A stretch of DNA of 34,927 nt from Pirellula sp. (lineage in GTDB: Bacteria; Planctomycetota; Planctomycetia; Pirellulales; Pirellulaceae): NCBI GenBank assembly GCA_021300155.1, contig JAJTID010000067.1, positions 1-34,927 of the forward strand. Direction: 5' to 3'. The first letter of the stretch is position 1. Each line of letters opens with the position of its first letter. Below are positions 18,279 through 27,567 of this stretch, piece after piece. The notes beneath the pieces are model-generated. The model did not search any database, was not told where the DNA came from, and was given only the letters and a program-made list of their open reading frames with translations. Made by a program: the position numbers and the translations under genes.

Positions 18279-19394
18279 ATGAAAATTGAACTTGAAAAAA
18301 ATGGTAGATATTCATTCCCGATGGGAGTCCTAGATGTAGCGCTTCGCGGCGACGAGCAACGCGCCTACGTGGCTTGTATGGATGGAATCTATTCCTTGGA
18401 TATCCCCCCGCAAGATTCTACGGATTCGAAACCCAAGCCGTTCTGTATTGGAAAGCATCCAAGCTATGTGTCGGGTATCGCGTTGCTAAAGGATGATGGC
18501 GAGTTAGCGACGACCACATACGATGGCACGCTTCAGATTCGTGCTTTGTCGAACGAATTGGTTGGTGAGATTGCACCTCGCTTTCAAGAAAAAATCCACT
18601 CCTTTTGGTCTTGGCAATCGGCTCTTTCCCCAGATCGAACCCGCATCGCCTCGGTATCAGGCCAATATCTTCCCGGTGCCGAGGACTATTCACCGCTGCC
18701 AAGCGAAGAACCAACGGTAAAAATATTTGATACGAGCACCGGGCTTCAATGGAAAAGCTTTTCGATGTTGCCTCCGGTGCAGTGTGTTGCTTTCGATCCA
18801 ACCGGTCGATACTTGGCCGCTGGTAATTTGATGGGCGATTTGGCGGTTTGGAACATCGAGACAGGTGTGGCCGTCGCTGAATGGCGTACGAAGTCCTTTA
18901 CTAGCTGGGGAATCATCAAGAGTCATTGCTACATCAGCGGAATCTTTCGTGTGAGCTTTTCACCGGATGGCAAGTCGCTCTATGCGGCAGGCATGGGAGA
19001 CATGCGAGACCCAATGGCAGGCAATGGAAAGCAATTGTGGCAGCGTTTCGCTTGGCAAGCCTCGCCTGTAACCAAGATTCAGGAGTCTGCCGCCGAGCAA
19101 TGCGGCGAGGGACTTATGGAGACTCTGGCTTGGCACCCAAGTGGCGAGTACTTTGTCATGGCAGGCCGTTTGCGCGGAGGCAATTGGAATGTTGGAATTT
19201 TTTTAACCGAGAGCGGTCAATTGATCGGCCAAGCGAAAACAGGAATGCGCGTCACTACAGCCCACTTCAGTGCCGACGGGAAGCAGTTGTATCTCGCTGG
19301 TATGCAAGGACAACCCAAACTCAAGGACGGTATTTTTCCAGACTTTGGCTACTTAGAACGATACACAATCATCATCAGCAGCAGTGGTAGATGA
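18279..19394 (+). CDS. WD40-like beta-propeller protein
   Basis: 371 residues from the ATG at 18279; a GTG at 18267 overlapping the stop of the DUF1501 gene is an equally possible start, adding four residues. At least six propeller repeats can be seen, with strand-turn cores such as GIALLKDDGELATTTYDG, VQCVAFDPTGRYLAAGN, RVSFSPDGKSLYAAGMGD, TLAWHPSGEYFVMAGR and AHFSADGKQLYLAGM. There is no signal peptide, so it would stay in the cytoplasm unless carried out with a partner. Last gene of the cytochrome/DUF1501 operon. WD40 repeats often occur with or fused to these proteins in planctomycetes. Its likely role is a protein-binding scaffold (inference). Confidence 0.85.
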   Translation: MKIELEKNGRYSFPMGVLDVALRGDEQRAYVACMDGIYSLDIPPQDSTDSKPKPFCIGKHPSYVSGIALLKDDGELATTTYDGTLQIRALSNELVGEIAPRFQEKIHSFWSWQSALSPDRTRIASVSGQYLPGAEDYSPLPSEEPTVKIFDTSTGLQWKSFSMLPPVQCVAFDPTGRYLAAGNLMGDLAVWNIETGVAVAEWRTKSFTSWGIIKSHCYISGIFRVSFSPDGKSLYAAGMGDMRDPMAGNGKQLWQRFAWQASPVTKIQESAAEQCGEGLMETLAWHPSGEYFVMAGRLRGGNWNVGIFLTESGQLIGQAKTGMRVTTAHFSADGKQLYLAGMQGQPKLKDGIFPDFGYLERYTIIISSSGR

Positions 19395-19493
19395 ATCGAT
19401 CTACAGTCGATTCCTATCCGCTGGCGAAGGGAACGTTTAATTGCCAACGGACTGGTGCTGTGGGACGATAGCAAAATGCATTGGTTCCTATAG

Positions 19494-19661
19494 ATGTTGC
19501 TTTCCAGTTTTCGCATCTCCAAAGCCGGCGTGCGAGTTCAGTTTGAGCGTGACTCGGGGAGATTTGACGCATTTTTGGAAGTATCTCGAGCCAAAAGTGT
19601 TATCTCAAAGCAGGGGGTATCCGAAAATGAGACTGTTGGGACCCCTGAGGTTCCTCTATAA
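19494..19661 (+). CDS. Possible small protein or gene remnant, 55 residues
   Basis: ATG at 19494 to TAA at 19659-19661. The product begins MLLSSFRISKAGVRVQFERD, continues with a short amphipathic stretch (FDAFLEVSRAK) and ends in an acidic, Pro-containing tail. It is in the same frame as the WD40 gene, separated by a TGA and a TAG. No ribosome binding site and no recognised family. It could be a small protein, the decayed tail of a longer gene, or chance. Confidence 0.25.
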   Translation: MLLSSFRISKAGVRVQFERDSGRFDAFLEVSRAKSVISKQGVSENETVGTPEVPL

Positions 19662-19662
19662 T
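19657..19662 (+). promoter_or_regulatory. Possible -10 box (TATAAT) before the ROK gene
   Basis: A perfect TATAAT lies 57 bases before the ATG at 19720. A poor -35 candidate, TTGGGA, sits 15 bases upstream. Position fits a sigma-70-type promoter for the ROK-lepA pair, but the -35 match and spacing are weak. Confidence 0.3.
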
Positions 19663-19719
19663 TTCGCGGAGGAATAGGCTTCTTCCCGCTGAACTTAAGT
19701 GCTTTTGAGCAAACGAGAT

Positions 19720-20745
19720 ATGACCACTCAAACTATTTGTTCGCTCACGCAGGCTACCCATCCCATTTATTTGGGAATCGACGTCGGCGGGACGGGCATC
19801 AAGATCGGCGTCGTGGACGACGAGGGAAAGACACTCGGGTTCACGTCGATCGCCACGGAGGAACCGCGGGGGCCAGCCGATGCCATGGACCGAGTGGTAA
19901 CGGCCTGTAAGAAATTGTTGTCGGAGATCGGGATTACTCTGGCAGATGTTGCTCGCGTGGGACTTGGAACACCCGGCAGCCAGGACATTCCCAAGGGAAT
20001 GCTGATCGAACCACCGAACCATCCCCATTGGCATCATTTTCCAATTGTCGCATGCCTCGAAGAGAAGATCGGTCGACCCGTTTCTTTTGCAAACGATGCA
20101 AATGCTGCGGGGTTCGGTGAATTCTGGGTTGGCACAGGTCGAGTGTATAGCAGTATGGCGTTGCTGACTCTGGGTACTGGAGTGGGCGGCGGGTTGATTA
20201 TTGATAATCAACTGGTGGTGGGTCAAAACAGTTTCGGAGGTGAATGCGGTCATCTCATCATTGACTCGCGGCAAGATGCACGACTGTGCGTTTGGGGCGG
20301 TGGACGTGGACATCTCGAAGCGTATGCGAGTGCTAGTGGCGTGGCAGCCCGAGCACGCGAACAGTTGGCGGCAGGGGCCACGAGTTTGCTAAGCGATCGA
20401 GCGGCTACAGTTACTAGTCGCATGATCTACGAAGCGGCGAGTCAAGGGGATGTGTTCAGTCTTCACATCATCGACGAGACGGCCGATTACTTGTCGATTG
20501 GAATCACAACGATTGTTCACATGATCGATCCGGGATTGGTCGTACTGGGTGGTGCGATGAACTTTGGTGGAAATGAATCACCTGTTGGCAGACGATTTTT
20601 ATCGCGGGTTACTGAGTCATTCCGCAAACGTAGCTTCGAGTATGTCGCGGACGGAACGAAGATAGAGTTCGCTTCGCTCGGTGGAGATGCTGGATATTTG
20701 GGTGCGGCTGGAATTGCTCGCATTGACAACAAGACAAAGGGTTAA
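19720..20745 (+). CDS. ROK-family sugar kinase (glucokinase-like)
   Basis: 341 residues from the ATG at 19720; a GTG at 19699 would add seven. ROK kinases phosphorylate hexoses such as glucose with ATP. Visible motifs are phosphate-1 LGIDVGGTGIKIGVVDDEG, the sugar-binding and catalytic FANDANAAGFGE (Asp of NDAN as base), phosphate-2 TLGTGVGGGL and GGECGHLIID. The ROK zinc motif, normally CXCGXXGCXE, reads CVWGGGRGHLE here: the first Cys is kept, the second is Trp and the last is His. Zinc binding may therefore be lost or altered. The adenosine region VVLGGAMN is present. It is followed by lepA after 54 bases. Substrate cannot be told from the sequence; glucose is the default guess. Confidence 0.88.
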   Translation: MTTQTICSLTQATHPIYLGIDVGGTGIKIGVVDDEGKTLGFTSIATEEPRGPADAMDRVVTACKKLLSEIGITLADVARVGLGTPGSQDIPKGMLIEPPNHPHWHHFPIVACLEEKIGRPVSFANDANAAGFGEFWVGTGRVYSSMALLTLGTGVGGGLIIDNQLVVGQNSFGGECGHLIIDSRQDARLCVWGGGRGHLEAYASASGVAARAREQLAAGATSLLSDRAATVTSRMIYEAASQGDVFSLHIIDETADYLSIGITTIVHMIDPGLVVLGGAMNFGGNESPVGRRFLSRVTESFRKRSFEYVADGTKIEFASLGGDAGYLGAAGIARIDNKTKG

Positions 20746-20799
20746 TTCCTTTCGCAATTGCGACTTGCGATTGCGATTTCATGATAATAGGTTTAGTAA

Positions 20800-22638
20800 A
20801 TGAGTTTAGTCAAAGAAGGCGGGAAACACGGGGAGATTCCTCAATCTCGTATTCGCAATTTTTGCATCATTGCCCACATTGACCACGGCAAGAGTACGCT
20901 GGCCGACCGGCTGCTGGAGAAAACAGGTACGGTTGAATTGCGCAAAATGAAAGAGCAATTGCTCGACGCGATGGATCTTGAGCGGGAACGCGGAATCACA
21001 ATCAAAGCCAAAGCCGTTTGCTTGAACTACAACTACAAAGGAGAAGTTTACGAACTGAATTTGATCGACACGCCGGGCCACGTCGATTTTCAATATGAAG
21101 TCTCTCGATCGTTGACCTGTTGCGAAGGTGCGTTGCTATTGGTGGATTCATTTCAGGGCGTTGAGGCGCAGACTGTTGCGAACGCTTATGCGGCGATGGA
21201 TCACGATTTGAAGATCATCCCTGTCATCAACAAAGTGGATTTGACCCACGCGAGAGTGGACGATGTTTCCAAGGAGATGGAACAGATCCTCGGAATCGAT
21301 CCAACTGAAATCGTCAAATGTTCTGGCAAGGCGGGTATTGGTATCGATGAACTCCTAGAAGCGATCGTCGAGCGAATCCCGGCTCCTAGCGGTGAAGTTA
21401 CAACCTCGTTCAAGGCGATGGTGTTCGATTCGAATTATGACGATTACCGAGGCGCAATTACTTACGTTCGATTGATGCAGGGGGAGATCAAAAAGGGAGA
21501 CAAGGTCCGCTTCTTAGGCGTTGGAGCCAACTACGAAGTGCTCGAGATTGGACAGTTTATCCCTTCGCGTCGTCCGTGCGAGAAACTGCGTGCGGGTCAG
21601 GTGGGATATCTCATTTGCAATATCAAGTCGCTCAAAGATGTTCGTATTGGCGATACCGTCGCATTGGTGAGCGACACAAACGCCGAGTTGTTGCCTGGCT
21701 ATCAACCACCCAAGCGGATGGTGTACTGTGGTCTTTATCCGAGCGATGGGCAAGAGTTTACCGAACTGCGCGATGCGTTGGAAAAGCTTTCCATCAACGA
21801 TCCATCCTTTGAGTTTGCGCCAGAAACCAGCGATGCATTGGGATTCGGATTCCGATGCGGATTTCTGGGGCTGTTGCACATGGAGATTGTCCAGCAGAGG
21901 CTCGAAAATGAATGCGACATCGATTTGGTGCAAACAGCACCGAACGTAACGTACGAGATCATCAAACGTGGTGGGACCAGAATGGAGATCCATCGCCCGC
22001 AAGAAGTGCCAGATTCTGGAGAGATCGAAGAGTTTCGGCAGCCTATCGTGCGAGTGAACTTCGTTCTGCCACAGGAGTACATCGGCATCACGATGAAGCT
22101 TTGTCAGGACCGACGCGGCATGCTTCGAGGCAATGAGTTTCTTTCTGCGACACGTTCGTTGGTGACTTATGATTTGCCACTGGCGGAAGTGATCTACGAT
22201 TTACACGATAAACTCAAGAGCGCGACGCGTGGATACGGAACGATGGACTATGAGATCATCGGCTATGAACCGGCGGATTTGGTGCGCATGGACATTCTCG
22301 TGAATGGAAAGCGTGTCGATGCGCTCAGTATCATCTGCGATCGACGAGACTCGGATCGACGCGGACGCGCCGTAGTCAAGAAACTCAAGGATGAGATCGA
22401 TCGACACATGTTCGAAGTAGCAGTTCAAGCGGCCATCGGGTCGCGTGTGATCGCAAGAGAAACCGTACCAGCCATGCGAAAAAATGTTACTGCCAAGTGC
22501 TACGGCGGTGACATCACTCGAAAACGCAAACTGATGGCGAAACAACGTGAAGGTAAGAAACGTATGAAATCGATCGGTTCGGTCGACATCCCTCAACGTG
22601 CATTCATGGCGGTGCTGGATACGGGCGAAAGCAAATAG
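20800..22638 (+). CDS. lepA: Elongation factor 4 (LepA)
   Basis: 612 residues, slightly longer than the E. coli protein through an N-terminal extension before [20 protein letters not shown]. This ribosomal GTPase acts on stalled or mistranslocated ribosomes. GTPase motifs: P-loop AHIDHGKST, switch region [18 protein letters not shown] and NKVD. The typical EF4 C-terminal domain is present ([20 protein letters not shown]). The ATG start at 20800 has only a weak upstream signal. It lies behind the ROK kinase and converges with the reductase gene at 22676, with 37 bases between them containing a short ACAGT/ACTGT inverted repeat near 22651. Confidence 0.97.
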   Translation: MSLVKEGGKHGEIPQSRIRNFCIIAHIDHGKSTLADRLLEKTGTVELRKMKEQLLDAMDLERERGITIKAKAVCLNYNYKGEVYELNLIDTPGHVDFQYEVSRSLTCCEGALLLVDSFQGVEAQTVANAYAAMDHDLKIIPVINKVDLTHARVDDVSKEMEQILGIDPTEIVKCSGKAGIGIDELLEAIVERIPAPSGEVTTSFKAMVFDSNYDDYRGAITYVRLMQGEIKKGDKVRFLGVGANYEVLEIGQFIPSRRPCEKLRAGQVGYLICNIKSLKDVRIGDTVALVSDTNAELLPGYQPPKRMVYCGLYPSDGQEFTELRDALEKLSINDPSFEFAPETSDALGFGFRCGFLGLLHMEIVQQRLENECDIDLVQTAPNVTYEIIKRGGTRMEIHRPQEVPDSGEIEEFRQPIVRVNFVLPQEYIGITMKLCQDRRGMLRGNEFLSATRSLVTYDLPLAEVIYDLHDKLKSATRGYGTMDYEIIGYEPADLVRMDILVNGKRVDALSIICDRRDSDRRGRAVVKKLKDEIDRHMFEVAVQAAIGSRVIARETVPAMRKNVTAKCYGGDITRKRKLMAKQREGKKRMKSIGSVDIPQRAFMAVLDTGESK

Positions 22639-22675
22639 AAGTCTGTTTACAGTCAATACTGTGATCTTTGGTTGG

Positions 22676-23917
22676 CTAAGCGTCGACCACGATGTTGCCG
22701 TCTGGAACACAAACGCAGGGCAAAATCTCGTTAGTCTTTAGTTGGAACTGTGGCTTGCGGGTATAACGCACCTTACCTTGAAGGAGCTTCACAGCACAGG
22801 TGCCGCACGCACCTGTTCGGCATCCGCTGTTGATCGGAATATGGCTCTCCGTGGCAAATCCCAGGAGATTGGGATAGGTAGTTGCAAAGTCGGCCAGCTT
22901 GTTGGATTGACGAAAATGGACCGAGCATGGTGCAGCTTTCCGTTCTTCCGCAGGTTTTTCTGGAGTTTGGCTTTCCTGAAATAGTTCGAATCTTACATTC
23001 TTTTCAATTGCACCACATTCGACCAGTTCATTCTTCAATTTGGTTTGCCATGCTTCTGGACCGCAAAGATAGAAGTCAGCTCGTTGGAGATCTTCGATCG
23101 AATTGCAAACGTCACTTGCTGTGTATTTGCCTTGCTGAATGATGTTGGTTGATGACCCCTTTACACCGCGTGGAAATTCGCTCAGCCACATATGAATTCG
23201 GGCTTTCGGAAAGTTGTGGGCCGCATTGAGCAGGAACTCCCCAAAAGGCATGTGATCTACATCACGATATTGGGCAAACAAGTTGACAGAATCGTGCGAG
23301 CATTTCAGCGTTTCTATCAACATGGGCAGCATGGGCGTGATGCCGATGCCCGCGCTCAAAAGAACGATGTGTCGCTTCGTGCACGATTGAAGATAGAACG
23401 AGCCTGATGGGCCGCGCACACGAACGGTGTCCCCCACATCGATTTCTTCGTGTAGCCAACGGCTTACGCTGGCTGGAGCCACTGAGTTCTTTTTTACGGA
23501 TATACGCCAATAGCTTTGTTGGTAGTCATCGGAAAGACTGTAGCATCGGAACTCGGTGGGCAAACCATCGAGCGGAGGACGCTCGATCAGTAAATGTTGA
23601 CCTGGAAGGAATCGAGGGAGTGGCGAGCCGCTCGTTTCCACGAGGTAAAAGGATTTCACGTCTGCTGATTCTTGATCGACTCGGACTACTTGAGTCGAGA
23701 ACCACTCGGCAGCGCGCTCAGTGACTGCGAGAGTAATGTAGGCATGTTGAAGGGCGCCGGAGATTTCGGAATCCCACCGTTGGGTTTGAACGGCGTTGGT
23801 TCTCTCCAACCTACGGTTTTGCAGCCCGGATTTCACACAGGAGCGTGCTAACGCAAACAGCAACAAAATGACGCTGGCGAGAAGCAAAAGTGTCGGAGCA
23901 AAGGTCCAGGGACTCAT
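22676..23917 (-). CDS. Membrane-anchored FAD/NAD(P)H oxidoreductase with C-terminal 2Fe-2S domain
   Basis: 413 residues. The start is fixed by AAGGAG five bases before the ATG at 23917; the frame is open 72 codons further but without protein-like text. One N-terminal helix (about 6-25, TFAPTLLLLASVILLLFALA) anchors it to the membrane. Then come an FAD-binding ferredoxin-reductase domain (FRCYSLS 123-129), a nucleotide-binding domain (HIVLLSAGIGITPMLPML 183-200 and YLCGPEAW 283-290) and a plant-type ferredoxin domain with Cys366, Cys371, Cys374 and Cys401 (SGCRTGACGTCAV). This order resembles hybrid-cluster-protein reductases and other class IA reductases; the TM helix recalls NqrF, but there NqrF carries its ferredoxin domain at the N-terminus. 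It passes electrons from NAD(P)H to an unknown partner. Confidence 0.88.
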   Translation of the reverse strand: MSPWTFAPTLLLLASVILLLFALARSCVKSGLQNRRLERTNAVQTQRWDSEISGALQHAYITLAVTERAAEWFSTQVVRVDQESADVKSFYLVETSGSPLPRFLPGQHLLIERPPLDGLPTEFRCYSLSDDYQQSYWRISVKKNSVAPASVSRWLHEEIDVGDTVRVRGPSGSFYLQSCTKRHIVLLSAGIGITPMLPMLIETLKCSHDSVNLFAQYRDVDHMPFGEFLLNAAHNFPKARIHMWLSEFPRGVKGSSTNIIQQGKYTASDVCNSIEDLQRADFYLCGPEAWQTKLKNELVECGAIEKNVRFELFQESQTPEKPAEERKAAPCSVHFRQSNKLADFATTYPNLLGFATESHIPINSGCRTGACGTCAVKLLQGKVRYTRKPQFQLKTNEILPCVCVPDGNIVVDA

Positions 23918-24217
23918 ATCGGCTCCTTCGTCACCCGTACGACCGCAAATTGATTGGAATTGTTTCAAAAGTCTGTGTTTGGCGGTCGAGGGTCTATTTA
24001 CCCGACTTCGAAGGATTGCGAGAATAAAAGGTATTAATTGCCTATTCGGACTTTTGAGTTGGGCTAGGGAGCTGCCGTGGTTACAAAAACGACTGCTCCC
24101 TCGCATGCATTGACATTTACAACTCGCGTTCAATGGGTTTTTCCATCACCCACAAACCCCGAGGTTATATCCTGCCTGTTTTGGGAATCTGGAATTGGCC
24201 TTAGGGGTAAGTGAAAT
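23918..24217. other. Divergent intergenic region before rnc
   Basis: 300 bases between the reductase gene (-) and rnc (+). The reductase frame stays open on the minus strand, but its text is not protein-like. No RNA gene or clear promoter seen; presumably it drives both genes. Confidence 0.45.
23923..23928 (-). promoter_or_regulatory. Shine-Dalgarno site of the reductase gene
   Basis: Minus-strand AAGGAG, five bases before the ATG at 23917. It decides the start against the longer open frame reaching 24133. Confidence 0.7.
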
Positions 24218-24979
24218 TTGGTCAGATCGAAACAAATCTTGGAAACTCCAGAAACGCCGACTTTTGATGATGTAGCTTCTCCCGATGCAAAGCTCGAAAG
24301 ATGCCAAGGCATCATTGGGTACCGATTTCAGGATCCAGGGATCCTGTTATCGGCTTTGACCCATTCAAGCGTTGCGACGACGCGGACTCAATCCAACGAG
24401 AGAATGGAGTTTTTGGGCGATTCGATTCTTGGGATGGTGGTTTGTGTGAGTTTGTTTCGTAGCTATCCAGACTATCTTGAGGGAGAGCTAACGAAAATAA
24501 AATCGGTTGTCGTTTCAAGACGAGTCTGCGCAAAAATTTCGCGTCAATTACGATTAGATGAGTGCTTGATCGTTGGACGTGGTATGTTAAAGACCGCGAT
24601 GCCGAGATCATTGTTGAGCGATGTTTTCGAAGCGATTGTTGCAGCGATTTATCTGGATGGTGGTATCGAAGCGGCGACGCGGTTCATCATGCAGCACATT
24701 GAGCCGGAAATGCGATTAGCCGCAGATGGTCATCACGGAGGGAATTTCAAGTCATCGTTACAGCAATTGGCACAACGAGATCTAAAGGGTACGCCCATTT
24801 ATCGTTTGGTAGATGAGTTCGGGCCCGATCATAGCAAGCAATTTCAGGTCGTGGCAGAGATAACGGGAAAGCGATTTGCGCCTGCGTGGGGACGTAACAA
24901 AAAAGAAGCGGAGCAAAGAGCCGCAGGAAACGCACTATCACAACTCCGTGGCGAGGACGCCCCATTTACCACCATGTAA
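24218..24979 (+). CDS. rnc: Ribonuclease III
   Basis: 253 residues from a TTG at 24218; no ATG or GTG lies between it and the nuclease domain, and AGGGG stands about a dozen bases upstream. RNase III cuts double-stranded RNA, including rRNA precursors. The nuclease domain (about 25-160) carries the signature NERMEFLGDSIL (60-71) with acidic residues Glu64 and Asp68, and SDVFEAIVAAIYLDGG with Asp135 and Glu138, so all four metal ligands are present. A double-stranded-RNA-binding domain follows (about 175-245, ending KKEAEQRAAGNALSQL). Unusually for rnc, the downstream partner is a surface protein only 12 bases away, not era or recO. Confidence 0.95.
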   Translation: MVRSKQILETPETPTFDDVASPDAKLERCQGIIGYRFQDPGILLSALTHSSVATTRTQSNERMEFLGDSILGMVVCVSLFRSYPDYLEGELTKIKSVVVSRRVCAKISRQLRLDECLIVGRGMLKTAMPRSLLSDVFEAIVAAIYLDGGIEAATRFIMQHIEPEMRLAADGHHGGNFKSSLQQLAQRDLKGTPIYRLVDEFGPDHSKQFQVVAEITGKRFAPAWGRNKKEAEQRAAGNALSQLRGEDAPFTTM

Positions 24980-24991
24980 GGAAGCGACCGA

Positions 24992-27559
24992 ATGAGAATA
25001 AAGACAAAACGATTACGAAAGTTCACTTACGAGTCCCTCGAACCACGATTTGTTATGACCGCGGAAGGTAGCGTTTTCAGCCTTCAACAGTCGTATGACA
25101 CCTCGGGGCTTGGTGGAAACGTCAGTGGCGTTGTTGAGTGGGGTGATGGCCTAACCGCACCGCTCGCCATAGGCAATCAAACCGGTCTCGGCTCATTGCG
25201 CTTTAGATTCGATTATTCGCTCGATTCCTCGGGATTTTTCGCCGACAGCCAGCGAAGACAAATACTGCAGAATGTTGCAGACTCAATAACTTCAAAATTA
25301 TCGGATACCCTGCAAGCAATCGTACCATCGGGAGCTAGTACATGGACTGCGACGTTTCCCGATCCATCAACCGGCGCAGCAGCATCGCGTCTCAATCTAA
25401 CCGTCAATGCCAATGAAATCCTAGTTTTTGCAGGCGCCCGTTCGATGGGGAATACTCGTGGACTAGCTTCACGAGGTGGATTCAGAAATGCAGGGTCGAC
25501 ACAAGAGTTTATCGATATCGTGCGTGCACGCGGTCAAACCGGAGCGTTAAGCAATCCAGCAACTGATTTCGGTCCGTGGGGAGGCTCACTCTCTTTTGAC
25601 TCTGTTTCGAATTGGCACTTTGGTGCGGATACTATAGGACTAGACGCTAACGAGTTTGATTTCGCAACAGCGGCAGGTCATGAATTGATTCACCTACTGG
25701 GCTTCGGGTTGAGCCCCAGTTTTGATGCGAAACTGGTCGGTGGTGGTTTCGCTGGTGCGAACGCCGTCGCTGTTGCAGGAGTTTCACCTGTCCCTATGGC
25801 TGATTCGGATCACTTCTCAGCCTCGGTGTTGGTAAATGGACAGCAGGCGATTATGGCTCCGCAAATCGATAATGGTCTACGTCGATTGCCGACGCGATTG
25901 GATTTTGCAGCATTGCAGGACGTTGGATGGCAATTCAATTCCCAAACGGTACAGGTATCTGCAAGTCACACGTTTGGTGACAATGCAAACTTCAACGCTA
26001 ACGTACGACTGCGCGGCTCGCTTTACGGAGAACGCGTTTATCCGTTGAGTATCGGAATCACCAATGTAGCGCCGACCCAATCGGTGACAACGAATCGTTC
26101 GACAGCGCAGGGGGTACCCATTTCCATAAGTCGCATCGCTCAGTTCACCGACCCTGGGTTTGGCGCCCCCAATGCAACACCTCCATTAGCAGAGTCGTTT
26201 TCGTATTCCATTGCATGGGGAGACGGATCTCCAAACGATTCTGGGTCGGCAACCATAGAATCGCTAGGCTCTGCCGGAAACCTGACGAGAGGTTTTTTTG
26301 ACGGCACCCACACCTATGCTGCCATCGGCAGTTATGTTGTGACCGTTACAGTGCAAGACGACGATGGTGGAGTCACCCAGCAACAATTCACGATCCAGGT
26401 AACGCCGCCACCTGAACTCAGAGTATCTGTGGATCGACAGTCTGTAACAGAGGATGCAGGCCAAAACGCAGCGAACTTTATCGTGCAAAGGATTGGTTTT
26501 GATCTTGGTAGTAGTCTCTCGGTCAACCTAACTAGCAGTGATACATCCGAACTCACGTTGCCCGCAAACGCAGTATTTCCTGTGGGAATCGATACCATCC
26601 AAGTGCCCATCCATGCGATCGACGATAGTCTCTTGGACGGCTCGATTGCCGTTCAATTGTTCGCTTCGATCAATGCGATTCAGAGCCTCCCCATTGTCAT
26701 GAACGTCCTCGATCGAGAATCGCTGTTGCTGTCTGCTTCTCGATTGGTGTTTGGAGAACATGAAGGAGCGGGCGTCTCGGTCTTGACGGTTACCCGATCC
26801 AATACGGACACTGACCAACCGCTCACAGTGCAATTGATAAGCAATGACCCTAGCGAAGCTACGACTCTTGTAAGCGTTACGATTCCAGCAGGCCAGCAAA
26901 GCACAACGACGGGAGTCACAGCCGTCGATGACAATCTCTTTGATGGCCCCCAATCGGTTCGAATCACGACTAGTGAGGCTCGCTACTCGGATGCCTTTGT
27001 CGATTTGACGGTAACGGACTATCAGCCGATCGCTATAGTACCGATGAAAACAAGATTGTCCGAAGAGGAGCCTGATAATCGGTCCACGCAAACAAGAGTG
27101 GAGATTCGATCACCAGCTCCAGCGGGCGGCATTGCCATCCAGCTATCGACGTCCGTTCCAAGGCAATTGACGTTGCCTGCATCCGTCGTTATCCCAGCAG
27201 GCCAAACCTCAGCCGAGTTTCTCGTTTCGTTGGTGGACGACTTTATTCCACAGGGAGAAAGAAGTGCGCGTATCTTCGCTAGCGGCGATGGGTTAGTGGC
27301 AGCCACTGTCGATTTGGTTTTAACAGATGCCGACCCTGCGTACTGGACCAATCTACGTGAACCCAAGGACGTGAACGATGATAACCTTATTGATGCATTG
27401 GATGTGCTGGATGTCGTGAATTCGCTGAATCGTCTCGGGGCCATCGTGCTTAATCCCAATCGAGACCTGGATCTATCCTTCGTCGATACCAATCGTGATG
27501 GTATCATGGATTCGCTCGACGTACTTCTGCTAGTGAACTTTATTAATAGCAGAGGCTAG
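24992..27559 (+). CDS. Surface protein: LEPR N-terminus, metzincin-like domain, PKD, Calx-beta repeats, dockerin-like end
   Basis: 855 residues. The N-terminus RKFTYESLEPRFVM (10-22) is the planctomycete LEPR type found on many exported proteins. Residues about 45-315 look like a matrixin-type metalloprotease: ATAAGHELIHLLGFG with HELIH at 230-234, later a Met-turn candidate AIMAPQ (Met288) and DFAALQDVGW, all in family order. The third zinc ligand, expected at residue 240, is Leu. A PKD-like domain follows (about 320-475, with IAWGDGSP), then about three Calx-beta-like repeats (475-795), then a C-terminal pair of dockerin/EF-hand-like loops (DVNDDNLIDALDVLDVVN and DTNRDGIMDSLDVLLLVN). Likely exported, calcium-binding, adhesive or proteolytic. 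GGAAG precedes the ATG; 12 bases after rnc and 8 before the next gene. Confidence 0.85.
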   Translation: MRIKTKRLRKFTYESLEPRFVMTAEGSVFSLQQSYDTSGLGGNVSGVVEWGDGLTAPLAIGNQTGLGSLRFRFDYSLDSSGFFADSQRRQILQNVADSITSKLSDTLQAIVPSGASTWTATFPDPSTGAAASRLNLTVNANEILVFAGARSMGNTRGLASRGGFRNAGSTQEFIDIVRARGQTGALSNPATDFGPWGGSLSFDSVSNWHFGADTIGLDANEFDFATAAGHELIHLLGFGLSPSFDAKLVGGGFAGANAVAVAGVSPVPMADSDHFSASVLVNGQQAIMAPQIDNGLRRLPTRLDFAALQDVGWQFNSQTVQVSASHTFGDNANFNANVRLRGSLYGERVYPLSIGITNVAPTQSVTTNRSTAQGVPISISRIAQFTDPGFGAPNATPPLAESFSYSIAWGDGSPNDSGSATIESLGSAGNLTRGFFDGTHTYAAIGSYVVTVTVQDDDGGVTQQQFTIQVTPPPELRVSVDRQSVTEDAGQNAANFIVQRIGFDLGSSLSVNLTSSDTSELTLPANAVFPVGIDTIQVPIHAIDDSLLDGSIAVQLFASINAIQSLPIVMNVLDRESLLLSASRLVFGEHEGAGVSVLTVTRSNTDTDQPLTVQLISNDPSEATTLVSVTIPAGQQSTTTGVTAVDDNLFDGPQSVRITTSEARYSDAFVDLTVTDYQPIAIVPMKTRLSEEEPDNRSTQTRVEIRSPAPAGGIAIQLSTSVPRQLTLPASVVIPAGQTSAEFLVSLVDDFIPQGERSARIFASGDGLVAATVDLVLTDADPAYWTNLREPKDVNDDNLIDALDVLDVVNSLNRLGAIVLNPNRDLDLSFVDTNRDGIMDSLDVLLLVNFINSRG

Positions 27560-27567
27560 CTCGATCG

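Larger units (their letters stand above)
19395..19719. other. Region between the WD40 gene and the ROK kinase gene
   Basis: About 325 bases. A 7-bp inverted repeat GAATCGA/TCGATTC (19394-19414) overlaps the WD40 stop codon without a T-tract. A 55-codon frame (19494-19661) and a TATAAT (19657-19662) are listed separately. The frame of the WD40 gene continues past its TGA for 32 more codons to a TAG directly before the ATG at 19494, and the coded text looks moderately protein-like. Confidence 0.5.

Noticed and set aside
19441-19677. 78-codon plus-strand frame between the WD40 and ROK genes
   Set aside because: Non-ATG start and Cys/Trp-rich random-looking product; the overlapping 55-codon ATG frame is the better candidate.
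22639-22675. Terminator between lepA and the reductase gene
   Set aside because: Only a 5-bp ACAGT/ACTGT stem and no T-tract.
23918-24133. 72-codon N-terminal extension of the reductase
   Set aside because: A strong Shine-Dalgarno and a membrane helix mark the start at 23917.
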